Shown in pieces: positions 24,914 through 33,529 of a stretch of 64,000 nt of DNA. Made by a program: the position numbers and the translations under genes. How positions within the stretch are numbered: position 1 is the first letter of the stretch; each line of letters opens with the position of its first letter. Location: assembly GCF_947581915.1 (NCBI RefSeq), contig NZ_CANPWG010000067.1, forward strand, positions 92,657-156,656, given 5' to 3'. The DNA is from Candidatus Palauibacter scopulicola. Lineage in GTDB: Bacteria > Gemmatimonadota > Gemmatimonadetes > Palauibacterales > Palauibacteraceae. Under the pieces are notes generated by a model. That model searched no databases and was not told the DNA's origin. It was given only the letters and a program-made list of their open reading frames with translations.

Positions 24914-25010
24914 ATCGACCCCATCGGTTCGAGGCGGCGTGCGACAGGCTTTGAGAAGGTCGCGATGATCGAACCATAGACGCGGGGCAGTGCGCTCGCA
25001 ATCTCCAGGA

Positions 25011-25137
25011 CCTCGTTTGCGGCGCGCTCAAGGCTTCATTTGCGGCGTCTCCAGGGACTCCGTTTGCAACGCAAACAAGACCTCATTTGCGACGCGCCGA
25101 GGGCCTCGTTTGCGGACGCCCGGCGGCCCCGAATTGC
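25011..25137. repeat. Tandem operator-like repeat array, period 23-24 bp
   Basis: The core TTTGC recurs at 25016, 25039, 25063, 25086 and 25109, with a weaker ATTGC at 25133. Steps are 23, 24, 23, 23 and 24 bp. The wider unit is CCTCRTTTGCGG. The third copy is followed by GCAAAC, giving a small inverted repeat TTTGCAACGCAAA. The array lies just upstream of the minus-strand DUF4143 ATPase gene and ends at the amidohydrolase stop codon. Sequence between cores varies. It looks like an iterated protein-binding site, not a CRISPR, because the spacers are too short. Confidence 0.8.
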
Positions 25138-25140
25138 AGA

Positions 25141-26346
25141 TCAGCCTCCGGGACGGCTGGCCAGTTGGCTTTGCTCCCAGGCGCGGACGCGGGGGATGGC
25201 GGCGTCGAAGATGCGCTCGTAGTTGAGCCGCACGACGTGGGCGCGTACGTCGGGATCGAGCCGCTCCCACAGCGGGTCGTAGACCGTGTAGTTGGCGACG
25301 TAGCCCTCCCAGTTGGCGGGGGCCACGGCGTCGGTGCCGAACAGGAACCGCGTCGGGTGGCGGCCGATGAGGGTAGCCCAGGCAGCGGCGCTCGCGTCGT
25401 CGCCAACGATGTACCTGGCCACCTCGTCCCAGGAGATGTCGAGCGCCACATGGTCGTAGCGCGGGTCGGACAGCCAGCCGTCGAGCCACGCGACGTGCCC
25501 GTCCGAAGGCCCGACGAAGCGGCCCAGGCCGGTGTGGGCCCAGATGATCGTCGCCTCCGGGTGGCGGGCGAACACCTCCAGCACCTCCGCGGCGTGATCC
25601 GGCGGTTCGCCCGGACGGACGTTGTCGACGTCGTTGTGGAGGATGACGACGAGGCCGATCTCCGCCGCCGTGGCGAGGATCCGGTCGAGGGCGGGATTGC
25701 GCAGACTCGCCGCGTGCCCGGAGACCTTGGACGAGACGAACTCCTTGTGGATGGTGAACTCGCCGATGCCGGCGAACACGCCGGGGAAGGTGAGCAGGAC
25801 GCGCTCGATGTGGTCGGAGGCGTACATGTCCGACGGGTTGAAACCCGTGATCATGGGGTCGACGCGGCTGCGGTCCTCCTCGGGCAGCGACAGGTACTCC
25901 CGCGCGATCACGGCGTCCACGAACGAGTAGTAGTAGAGATCGGCGTTCGTGCGCAGGTAGTAATCGGGCGCGCGGTCGCCCGACAGGAAGTAGTCCCACT
26001 TCTGCTGCAGCGGGATCCCGAACATGGCCACGCGCCCTACCCGCCCGGCGGTCGTGTCCAGGAACTCGCGCGCCGTGGGGCCACGCTGGATGTAGTTCAG
26101 GAGATGGAAGTGGGAGTCGTTGAAGAGCGGCGTTCCGGACGGCGGTGTCGCCGGAGCCGCGGCGCCGGTGTCGGCGGAGGACGGCGGCGCGGCGGCGGAT
26201 GGGCTTGGAGATGCGGCGGCGGGCGGCGACGACGACGACGGGGGCGCGGGCGGACCCCGGCCCGTCGCGCAGGCGGCGAGGAGTCCCGCCGCCAGCACAC
26301 CCGCCGCCAGTACACCCGCCGCGGGACTCCGCGCGCGGGGTCTCAC
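25141..26346 (-). CDS. Amidohydrolase-2 family lipoprotein
   Basis: A 401-residue protein with a lipoprotein signal (SPAAGVLAAGVLAAGLLAAC) and a long Pro/Ser/Ala-rich linker. It then has a TIM-barrel metal-dependent hydrolase domain. FNDSHFHLLNY has the HxH metal pair, VVILHNDVDN and IIWAHTGLGRF have further His ligands, and FLFGTDAVAP has the catalytic Asp. This matches the amidohydrolase 2 group, which contains decarboxylases and lactonases. The GTG start overlaps the stop of the gamma-glutamyltransferase-like gene. It is anchored outside the cytoplasm. Two direct copies of GGCGGGTGTRCTGGCGGCGG in the signal region show a short duplication. Confidence 0.82.
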   Translation of the reverse strand: MRPRARSPAAGVLAAGVLAAGLLAACATGRGPPAPPSSSSPPAAASPSPSAAAPPSSADTGAAAPATPPSGTPLFNDSHFHLLNYIQRGPTAREFLDTTAGRVGRVAMFGIPLQQKWDYFLSGDRAPDYYLRTNADLYYYSFVDAVIAREYLSLPEEDRSRVDPMITGFNPSDMYASDHIERVLLTFPGVFAGIGEFTIHKEFVSSKVSGHAASLRNPALDRILATAAEIGLVVILHNDVDNVRPGEPPDHAAEVLEVFARHPEATIIWAHTGLGRFVGPSDGHVAWLDGWLSDPRYDHVALDISWDEVARYIVGDDASAAAWATLIGRHPTRFLFGTDAVAPANWEGYVANYTVYDPLWERLDPDVRAHVVRLNYERIFDAAIPRVRAWEQSQLASRPGG

Positions 26347-28154
26347 CAGGCCACCGCGGCGCTGTTGTTGCGGTTGTGGGACGCCGCGCGCAGCGCGCCC
26401 GTGTCGGGATCGCGCTGGATCGCGACCCACAGCCCTTCGCCGCCGAAGCGGGCCTCCATGGGGAAGATCTCCTCGTACGCGTATCCCGTCCCGTCGAGAA
26501 CTTCCCGCGGGAACTTCCCGCCCGGCACGCGGAAGGTGAGGGCGCCGGTCGCCGGATCCGAGTTTGGCATGAAGAAGTCGGGCGTATCGATCGCCTCGTC
26601 CACCGTCATGCCGAACCGCATCACGTTCAGCAGCCCCTGGAAGGTCCGGTGGTGGAGGCCGGACCCCATCGAGGCGAAGCCGAGCACGGGCCGCCCGTCG
26701 CGGAACAGGATCCCGGTCTGCGTGGGCGCCGGGAGCCGCGATCCCGGCTCGAGGCGGGCGATCTGCGTCTGCTGGAAGGACGCCGGATCGCCGATCGTGA
26801 TCCCGTCCACGACGATGGCGGTCTTGCCCCACAGGACCGCGTTGATGCTGTGCGTGATCGCGGCGATGTTGCCCTCGCCGTCGATGGCCACGACGTCGTC
26901 GGAGTGGCCGGGGCCGCGCGGCGCCCAGTTGCCGAAGGGCAGCCCGGTCTGGATGACGTTCCACAGCCGGTCGGCGTGGTCCGGCGTGACGCGCGCCGCC
27001 GGGGTGAAGTCGCCGCCGACGAGCGACGCGGCCAGTTCGGGCGGCAGGAAGTCGAGCAGCGAGGCGCGGGTCACGTCGAGCGCGGCCCGCAGGGCCTCCG
27101 GCGATTCCGTCCAGTGGCCCTCCTCGAGCAGCCCGGAAGCCGCCGCGAGCCGCTGCGCCTCGATCATCGCCACCCCGCCCGCGTTCGGAGGCGGGTTCGT
27201 GTACAGCTCCCAGCCGTCCCCCAGGTCCGCCACGAGCGGCTCGTCCCAGATGACCTCGTAGGCCGCGAGGTCCTCGACGGTCATCCGACCCCCGTCGGCC
27301 TGGATCGCGGCCGCCGCCTTCCCGGCCCACGGGCCGCCGTACATGTAGCCGGTCCCCTGCTCCGCCACCGCACGCAGCGTCGCGGCCAGCGCGGGCTGGC
27401 GCAGCACGTCCCCCTCGACGTAGGGAGAACCGTCTTCCTTCAGGAACGTCGCCTTCGTCTCGGGAAGCCGGGCGAGGTCCGCGGCCCGTCCCTCCCAGTA
27501 GCCCTCCACCTTCTTCGAGATGGGGAAGCCCCGCTCGGCGACGTGGATCGAGGGCTTGAAGATCTCCGCCCACGGGAGCCGCCCGAACCGCTCATGCGCC
27601 GCCCCGACCCCCTTCATGAACCCACCCACGAGCGCCGTGCGCCCGCTGACCTCGGTCCCGTACATCCCGTCGGGAGACGAGAGATCGAGGCCGCCGGGGA
27701 TGTTCGCGGGATCGGACTCGCCGAGCACCGTGTTCCACTCGGCGTTCATCGTGTAGACCCGGTCCGTGCCCGCGTCGTAGTAGACGAGCGACAGGATGCC
27801 GAAGTAGCTGATCGGCGCGCCCGCGGTGAGCGCGACCTGCATGAGCGAGGTCGTCATCGCGGCGTCGATCGCGTTCCCTCCCTGCTTCAGCGCCTCCAGT
27901 CCGGCGCGCGCCGCGAGCCCGTTGTAGGCGACGGTGACCGCCCCGTTCTCCCCCGTGGCGACGCCGGCTTCCGTCCGGTCCACGAGTTGCGCCTCCATGA
28001 ACCGCTCGTAGTCGGCGGCCCAGCGCTCCGGCGAGAGATCGGGCTCCGCCTGGCACGCCGCCAGCACGAGGAGGAAGGCAATCCACGCGACCGGGCGGCC
28101 ACGTGCGGGCCGTCCCCCGGAACAGCTCGCGGAACGGCTCGCGGCCGCGCTCAC
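26343..28154 (-). CDS. Gamma-glutamyltransferase-like lipoprotein with Ser at the nucleophile site
   Basis: A 603-residue Ntn-hydrolase of the GGT family with a lipoprotein signal (VAWIAFLLVLAACQAEP). AARAGLEALKQGGNAIDAAM is the classic N-terminal GGT segment. GHSDDVVAIDGEGNIAAITHSIN lies at the autoprocessing site; counting back from Gly-Asn, the nucleophile position is Ser418, not Thr. The end GSGLHHRTFQGLLNVMRFGMTVDEAID is typical. GGTs process glutathione and gamma-glutamyl peptides in the periplasm. I chose the GTG at 28152-28154, which overlaps the S9 stop. The downstream amidohydrolase is coupled in the same way. Whether the Ser version matures and is active is unknown. Confidence 0.82.
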   Translation of the reverse strand: MSAAASRSASCSGGRPARGRPVAWIAFLLVLAACQAEPDLSPERWAADYERFMEAQLVDRTEAGVATGENGAVTVAYNGLAARAGLEALKQGGNAIDAAMTTSLMQVALTAGAPISYFGILSLVYYDAGTDRVYTMNAEWNTVLGESDPANIPGGLDLSSPDGMYGTEVSGRTALVGGFMKGVGAAHERFGRLPWAEIFKPSIHVAERGFPISKKVEGYWEGRAADLARLPETKATFLKEDGSPYVEGDVLRQPALAATLRAVAEQGTGYMYGGPWAGKAAAAIQADGGRMTVEDLAAYEVIWDEPLVADLGDGWELYTNPPPNAGGVAMIEAQRLAAASGLLEEGHWTESPEALRAALDVTRASLLDFLPPELAASLVGGDFTPAARVTPDHADRLWNVIQTGLPFGNWAPRGPGHSDDVVAIDGEGNIAAITHSINAVLWGKTAIVVDGITIGDPASFQQTQIARLEPGSRLPAPTQTGILFRDGRPVLGFASMGSGLHHRTFQGLLNVMRFGMTVDEAIDTPDFFMPNSDPATGALTFRVPGGKFPREVLDGTGYAYEEIFPMEARFGGEGLWVAIQRDPDTGALRAASHNRNNSAAVAW

Positions 28155-30268
28155 TGGTCGGAGGTCGCGGACGGACGGAGCCACTGCTCCCACCATTCGA
28201 GTTGGACCCACATCCGGTGCACCATGCGCCACGGCGTCCATCCCCCGTGGTAGGAGTCGGGATAGCGCACGAACTTCGCGGGCACCTGCTGCTTCCGCAG
28301 CGCCACGTACATCTGCTCCGCCTCTTCGATCGGGACCCGGTGGTCCGATTCTCCATGGACAAAGAGGGTCGGCGTCGTGACCCCCTTCGCGTGGATGATG
28401 GGAGAAGAACGCAGGAGGTGCTCAAGTCCCCGTTCCTCCCAGGGCGGGCCGTAGAACTCGCTCTCCTTCGTACGCGGGATGTCCGCCACGGCGTAGTCGC
28501 TGACCCAGTTCGAGATCGAAGCCCCGGCGATGGCGGCGGCGAAGCGGTCCGTCTGCGTGATGACCCAGTTCGTGAGAAATCCCCCGTAGGAATAGCCGGT
28601 CGCGCCCATGCGCGCGGTGTCGATCTCGTAGCGTTCGATCGCGTGGTCGACGCCCGCCATCACGTCGTCGTAATCGTTGAACCCCCAGCCGCCCCACGTC
28701 CCCCAGCGGAAGTCCTCTCCGTATCCGGTCGAGGCCCGCGGGTTCGTGAACAGCACCATGTAGCCCTGCGCCGCAAGGAGCTGCTGGTCGAACGAGAACG
28801 TGTTGCCGTAGGCCCCGTGGGGTCCGCCGTGCATCTGCAGGACCATCGGGAATCCGCCCTGCCCGGCGGCGTAGCCGCGCGCCGGGAGCATCCAGCCTTC
28901 GACCTCGGTCCCGTCGGGACTCCGAAACGAGAGCCGCTCCGGGCTGGACATTCCGATCCCGGCGAGCAGGTCGCGATTCACCTCGCTGAGCCGCACCTCG
29001 TCGTCCATCTCGGCCCCCACCTCCGCGACCCAGACATCGCCGGGTTCCGTCGGCGCGGTGGCGCGGAACGCGACGCGCGAGAAGTCCCCCGAGAAGGAGA
29101 AGCTCCCGAGCCGGCGGTCCCCCCTCGTCACCTGCTCGACCGCCCCCCCTCCCTCGGCGACGCGGAAGAGGTGCGTGTTGCCGCGAATACCCGCGGAGAA
29201 ATAGACGTGCCCGCCGTCGGCGCTCACGGTGGGACCGCCGGGGATGAGGTCCCACTCCGCGGTGAGGTTGCGGAGCCGCGTCCCGTTCGCCGCGTCGAAC
29301 ACGAAGAGGTCGTTGGGCGCCCCGCGGTCGCGGGCTTCGCGGATGATGATGTCGAGGCCTTCGTTGCCCCGGACGACGAGCCGCGCACCGTCGGCGGACC
29401 AGGCCGGGGAGGAGTAGTTGTATCCGTCGTCCGTGAGCCGGTTCACGTCGCCGTCGAGGTCGACGACCCAGAGATCCGACCGCTCGTACGAGTGCTCATC
29501 GCGCTGGTGGACATCCGCGGTGAACGCGAGCCGCCGGCCGTCGGGACTCCAGGCGAGCCCGGAGGCATCGAAGCCGAGTTCCGTGAGCTGCCGCGCTTCT
29601 CCCCCCTCGGCCGGCAGCAGGTACACTTCGCGGGGAGGCGTCGCGTTCGGATCGCGCGGGTCGGGGAGGTAGCCCCGCCGGTCGAAGCGGTAGTTCATCC
29701 AGTCGTACTCGCGCCCATCGAACCGCTCCACGGTGCGGCGCTCGAAGTCGGACTCCCAGACGGGCTCCGGCGGAGGCGGGGGCGGCGTCGGCCGCGTGAA
29801 CGCGATCCAGCGGCCGTCCGGGCTGAAGACCGGAGAGCCCCGCAGCCCCTCGAGCCGGAACGCCTCGCCGGCCGGCCGGTCCATGCGGAGGAACCACGTG
29901 CTCCCGGCGCCCGATCCACCCGGGTCGGGCCGATTCGACGTGAAGACGAGGTAGCGGCCGTCGGGGCTCCAGCGGGGCGAGGAGGCGCTGAAGCTCGGGC
30001 TCGTCACCCGCGTCGCCTCCCCGGAACCGTCGGCGTCCACGAGCCGGATCTCGCTGTGGCGGCGGTTCTCTTCCTCGAGGACCGACGTCACGACGTAGGC
30101 GACGCGCGAGCCATCGGGCGAAAGGGCCGGGCTCCCCGCGTCCTTGAGCCGGTAGTAGTCCGCGAGTTCGAGGGGCCGCCCTTCCTGCGCGACGAGTCCG
30201 GGCGCCGCCAGGAGCACGGCGAAGGGGATCGAGAGGATCGGTCGGGAGTTGCGAACGCGCATGCGCAT
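28151..30268 (-). CDS. Secreted S9-family prolyl oligopeptidase/acylaminoacyl peptidase
   Basis: A 705-residue protein with a signal peptide (ILSIPFAVLLAAPGLVAQ). It has an N-terminal seven-bladed propeller built from repeats such as SPDGSRVAYV, SPDGRYLVFTSN, SPDGRWIAFTR and SPDGRRLAFTAD. The C-terminal alpha/beta hydrolase has Ser560 in GYSYGGFLTNW, Asp642 in HGESDHRVP and His674 in SYHGGW. It should cleave oligopeptides in the periplasm. The ATG at 30268 has GGAGG upstream. Its stop overlaps the GTG of the gamma-glutamyltransferase-like gene, and the quinoprotein gene is 19 nt upstream on the same strand. Confidence 0.92.
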   Translation of the reverse strand: MRMRVRNSRPILSIPFAVLLAAPGLVAQEGRPLELADYYRLKDAGSPALSPDGSRVAYVVTSVLEEENRRHSEIRLVDADGSGEATRVTSPSFSASSPRWSPDGRYLVFTSNRPDPGGSGAGSTWFLRMDRPAGEAFRLEGLRGSPVFSPDGRWIAFTRPTPPPPPPEPVWESDFERRTVERFDGREYDWMNYRFDRRGYLPDPRDPNATPPREVYLLPAEGGEARQLTELGFDASGLAWSPDGRRLAFTADVHQRDEHSYERSDLWVVDLDGDVNRLTDDGYNYSSPAWSADGARLVVRGNEGLDIIIREARDRGAPNDLFVFDAANGTRLRNLTAEWDLIPGGPTVSADGGHVYFSAGIRGNTHLFRVAEGGGAVEQVTRGDRRLGSFSFSGDFSRVAFRATAPTEPGDVWVAEVGAEMDDEVRLSEVNRDLLAGIGMSSPERLSFRSPDGTEVEGWMLPARGYAAGQGGFPMVLQMHGGPHGAYGNTFSFDQQLLAAQGYMVLFTNPRASTGYGEDFRWGTWGGWGFNDYDDVMAGVDHAIERYEIDTARMGATGYSYGGFLTNWVITQTDRFAAAIAGASISNWVSDYAVADIPRTKESEFYGPPWEERGLEHLLRSSPIIHAKGVTTPTLFVHGESDHRVPIEEAEQMYVALRKQQVPAKFVRYPDSYHGGWTPWRMVHRMWVQLEWWEQWLRPSATSDQ

Positions 30269-30287
30269 GGGGGCCTCCGAAACGGGC

Positions 30288-32204
30288 TTAGCGTCGTACT
30301 CGCCAGGCGAGCAGGAGATTGCCGGGCATCTGGCTGAACAGGTCGTATCCCGAGTTGACGAGGATGTAGCCGCGCGCCACGACGGGGCCGGGCCCGTCGA
30401 TGGCGCCGCCCCGCCCCGGCACACCGTTCACGGTCTCGAACTCGCGGGCGGTGTCGACATCCCAGAGCACCGAGCCGTCCTCCGTGGAGAAGGCGCGCAT
30501 GTGGCCGTCCAGGCTCCCGGCCAGCACCGCCCCTTCGATCGCGGTGGGGGCCGGGGAGAAGAAGGGCATGCAGCCGGCCCGGTCCTGGCACACGGACGGA
30601 TCGGGGGGCGCGTGCCACAGGACTTCGCCGCCGGCGAGTTCCAGGGCGTAGACGCCGGGAGTGGGCGGATCGCCGGCGTTCATCTGCGTGGACTCCCCGG
30701 AGCGCGGGTCCGAGATGATGGCGAACGGGTTGTCGACGTTCGGCACGTAGGCCCGGCGGCCGTCGGACGCGAGACCCCAGTGGATGCCGCCGAGAGAGCT
30801 TCCCGTGCCGACGCGGCGCGCCCACACGAGTTCGCCGTCCGAGTCGGGGTCCAGCGCCCACACCATGCCGGACTTCTGCCCGGCGATGAGGAGCTGCGAT
30901 CCGTCCTCGGCGGTGACGATGATCGGGGCCATGCCGAAGTCGTGATCCGGGCCCGTCGGCGCGGGGCAGTTCTGGAAGCGGGGCGAAAGGCAGGACATGT
31001 TCCAGGCGTCGTCTTGCCGACCCTGGAAGGTCCAGCGGGCCTCGCCCGTCTCCATGTCCAGCGCGGTGATCGCGTCGCTCCCGCCCGTCGTCGGCCGCGT
31101 GTAGTTCTCGCCGGTCCCGATGTAGAGGAGACCGCGCGCGGCGTCGACCGTCGGGCTCGACCACACCGGCGCCCCAGAAGGCGCGAAGAGGCGGGTTCCA
31201 GCCTCGTTCTCTCCCACGTGCCGCGGCTCGTCGGCCACGGTCTGGAACTCCCACAGCGGTTCGCCCGTCTCCGCCGAGAAGGCGGCGACGCCGCCGCTGG
31301 ACGTGCAGCACTCGTAGGCGGGATCGCCGGCGCTGATGATCTCCATCGAAGAAAGCGGGACGAAGACGCGGCCCTCGTGGACGGTCACGCTTCCCGTGAC
31401 GACGTGATCCGCGTGGGTGCCGGCGACGGCGCGCCAGTGGAGAGCGCCGCTCGTCGCGTCGATCGCGTACACGTTCGTGCGGAAGTCCGCGAAGAAGGCC
31501 GACTGCCCGCCGTCGGGGCCGTCTCCGATCGCGATCGCGCCGCGCACGGCGGCGTCGCCCGCGAACACCCAGTGTACGCAACCGCTCTCCAGGTCGATGG
31601 AATACACCTCGCCGTAGGCCGAACCCACGATGACCCGGTCGTCGACCACGGCCGGCTTCGAGCGCACCTGGCTCACGTCCGGGAAACCGAAGGCCCAGGC
31701 GAGTTCCAGATTCGGCAGGTCGGCGGCGGTGAGCCCCGCGCGGGCCGCATCCGCGAAGCCCGTCTCGCCGGCGCCACCGCCCCAGCCCGACCAGTGCACG
31801 ACGCCCTCCTCGCTCGGCGCGCTCGCGCAGAAGGCGGAGGACGGGAGGCGGGTCTCGACCAGGGTATCGCCGGTGAGCCACTCCGCCACGGCGCGGCGCT
31901 CGTCCGCCGTGAGATCCTCGCCGTGCCGGCGCATGCGGCCTCCCTCCAGCGAACTGAGGACGGCCCGGGGCGTCATCGCGCCGAGCGTGGTGAGGCCGGG
32001 AGCGCGCACCGTGCGCTGGCCGGAATGGCACTCCGCGCACGAGGCGGCGTACACGCGCATGCCGGGACTGTCATCCATGGGCGGCGGATCGAGCAGCCCC
32101 CGCGCCCGCTCCTGGGCGGCGACCGGTTCGGCCGCGGCGGCGAGGGCACTGCCGGCTGTGACGGCGGCCACTACGGCGGCGAAAGCGGCGGTGACGATGC
32201 GCAT
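30288..32204 (-). CDS. PQQ-repeat quinoprotein dehydrogenase with N-terminal cytochrome c domain
   Basis: A 638-residue exported protein. After the signal (IVTAAFAAVVAAVTAGSALAAAA) there is a cytochrome c domain with CAECH (Cys56, Cys59, His60). An eight-bladed beta-propeller of quinoprotein type follows: VWALDPDSDGELVWARRVG, VYALELAGGEVLWHA and AFSTEDGSVLWDVDTA are W-motif blades. YECCTSS shows vicinal cysteines like those near the PQQ site of alcohol dehydrogenases. The polyvinyl-alcohol-dehydrogenase-like group has this domain order. Electrons would pass from PQQ to the fused heme. The ATG at 32204 has GGAGAAA upstream. The alcohol or sugar substrate is not known. Confidence 0.85.
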   Translation of the reverse strand: MRIVTAAFAAVVAAVTAGSALAAAAEPVAAQERARGLLDPPPMDDSPGMRVYAASCAECHSGQRTVRAPGLTTLGAMTPRAVLSSLEGGRMRRHGEDLTADERRAVAEWLTGDTLVETRLPSSAFCASAPSEEGVVHWSGWGGGAGETGFADAARAGLTAADLPNLELAWAFGFPDVSQVRSKPAVVDDRVIVGSAYGEVYSIDLESGCVHWVFAGDAAVRGAIAIGDGPDGGQSAFFADFRTNVYAIDATSGALHWRAVAGTHADHVVTGSVTVHEGRVFVPLSSMEIISAGDPAYECCTSSGGVAAFSAETGEPLWEFQTVADEPRHVGENEAGTRLFAPSGAPVWSSPTVDAARGLLYIGTGENYTRPTTGGSDAITALDMETGEARWTFQGRQDDAWNMSCLSPRFQNCPAPTGPDHDFGMAPIIVTAEDGSQLLIAGQKSGMVWALDPDSDGELVWARRVGTGSSLGGIHWGLASDGRRAYVPNVDNPFAIISDPRSGESTQMNAGDPPTPGVYALELAGGEVLWHAPPDPSVCQDRAGCMPFFSPAPTAIEGAVLAGSLDGHMRAFSTEDGSVLWDVDTAREFETVNGVPGRGGAIDGPGPVVARGYILVNSGYDLFSQMPGNLLLAWRVRR

Positions 32205-32274
32205 CAGGCGTTTCTCCGGAACGAGATCGAGAGAACCCGTGGAACATAGGCCCTCACGTTCCGTCGCGGCACGG

Positions 32275-32340
32275 TACGCCGCCAGCGGCCCGGGACGGTG
32301 CGGCGCCAGCGGCCCGGGGGCGTGCGGCGCTAGCCGCGGA
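32275..32340. repeat. 24-bp tandem repeat, about 2.7 copies
   Basis: Units begin at 32275, 32299 and 32323 with the shared core CGCCAGCGGCCCGGG. The third copy is cut short and contains the stop codon of the serine hydrolase gene (32330-32332). Confidence 0.8.
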
Positions 32341-33481
32341 TGGGGCGCGCGGCCTCGATCACGCGGTGCACGATGAGATCGGCCACGGCGTCGGCCTGTC
32401 TCCCGTCGTGATCGCCCGTGCCGCGCCAGTGGGTCTGGGCCACGACGACGAGTTGCCGATCCGGCACGACCCACACGAACTGGCCCCCGTAGCCCCACAT
32501 CACGAACGCGGACACGTCCTCGCCGCCGCCCTGGCGGTCGCTCCACGTCTGGTAGCCGTACCCCGCGTCCCGCAGGACGTAGCCGATGTCGCCGAGCGCC
32601 ACGAGCCGGTCGACCTGCGTTGCCGTCCATGCCCGGGAGACGACCTGCCGTGACCCGGACCGGCCTCCCTGCAGGAGGAGCTGACCGATCTTCGCGGCGT
32701 CGCGCGCACGGAGCGCCAGCGCGGCGCCGCCCACGATCACGCTGTCCTGCATGACCGGCCAGCGCTTGTTGTCGATGCCGAGCGGACCCATCAACTCCCG
32801 CTCCGCGAACTCCAGCGCGCTCCCGTCGACCGCGTTCTCGACGATGACCGTCAGCAGGTGCGACCCCCCGGTGTTGTAGATGAACCGTCGGCCCGGAGGG
32901 GCGACGATGGGCAGGTCGAGGACGTACCCGACGGGCCGGCCGGAACGGGCCCACGGGCCGAAGTCCTCCTCGTCGGACCACTGCATGCCGCTCGTCATCG
33001 TGAGGAGGTCGCGCACGCGGATGCCGCCGTGCTCGGACCGCCGCGACGGATGCGACAGCCAGTCCGTCATCGGATCCTCCGGGTCCAGAAGTCCCCGATC
33101 CGAGGCGAGGCCGACGAGCAGCGCCGTGACGGTCTTCGTCACGGACCGCATGTCGAAGGCCGAATCCCGGTGCATGCCGCCGTAGTACGCCTCCTCGACG
33201 AGATGCCCGTTCCGGACCGCGACGAGCGCCCGGATGTTCGGCACGGCGTTCGCCGCATTCGCGAACGCGCTTTCCAGCAACTCCGGATCGAACCCCTCGG
33301 CTCCGGGCGTCGACTTCGTCCACGCACGCGAAAGGTCGACGGGCGGGGGCACCGGATCGGGCCCGGCCCCGCTATCCCCCGGATGCGGCGTCGTGACCGG
33401 GTTGCCGCACGCGACCAGCGCCGCCGCGCAGAAGACGGCGGTCAGGCTGAGGGCCCGCACCTCCCGGTCTCGCCCTCGCAA
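32330..33481 (-). CDS. Serine hydrolase (class C beta-lactamase/esterase type) lipoprotein
   Basis: A 383-residue protein with a lipoprotein signal (LSLTAVFCAAALVACG) and a penicillin-binding-type serine hydrolase domain. MRSVTKTVTALLVG carries the SxxK nucleophile and general base. YNTGGSHLL is the Y-x-N element, and WGYGGQFVWVVPDRQLVVVA is the last strand. Such proteins are esterases, peptidases or D-amino-acid amidases, not necessarily beta-lactamases. The start is a TTG at 33481 preceded by GGGAGGGGGG; a GTG at 33460 is the alternative. It follows the sterol-desaturase-like gene on the same strand after 34 nt that include a short tandem duplication. Confidence 0.82.
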   Translation of the reverse strand: MRGRDREVRALSLTAVFCAAALVACGNPVTTPHPGDSGAGPDPVPPPVDLSRAWTKSTPGAEGFDPELLESAFANAANAVPNIRALVAVRNGHLVEEAYYGGMHRDSAFDMRSVTKTVTALLVGLASDRGLLDPEDPMTDWLSHPSRRSEHGGIRVRDLLTMTSGMQWSDEEDFGPWARSGRPVGYVLDLPIVAPPGRRFIYNTGGSHLLTVIVENAVDGSALEFAERELMGPLGIDNKRWPVMQDSVIVGGAALALRARDAAKIGQLLLQGGRSGSRQVVSRAWTATQVDRLVALGDIGYVLRDAGYGYQTWSDRQGGGEDVSAFVMWGYGGQFVWVVPDRQLVVVAQTHWRGTGDHDGRQADAVADLIVHRVIEAARPIRG

Positions 33482-33489
33482 GCCCCCCT

Positions 33490-33529
33490 CCCGCTTGCTC
33501 GCGACGCCCGCCCGCCTACTCGCGACGCC
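33490..33529. repeat. 21-bp direct tandem duplication
   Basis: Two copies of about 19 matching bases (CCCGCYTRCTCGCGACGCC) start at 33490 and 33511. The second contains the stop codon of the sterol-desaturase-like gene (33516-33518). Confidence 0.8.

Noticed and set aside
24639..25031. Separate 130-residue gene upstream of the first DUF4143 ATPase
   Set aside because: It overlaps the Walker A-coding region in another frame and its product is low-complexity; the ATPase frame carries the family motifs.
25011..25137. CRISPR array
   Set aside because: The repeated core is only about 12 bp, the step is 23-24 bp, and there are no cas genes or spacer-length inserts.
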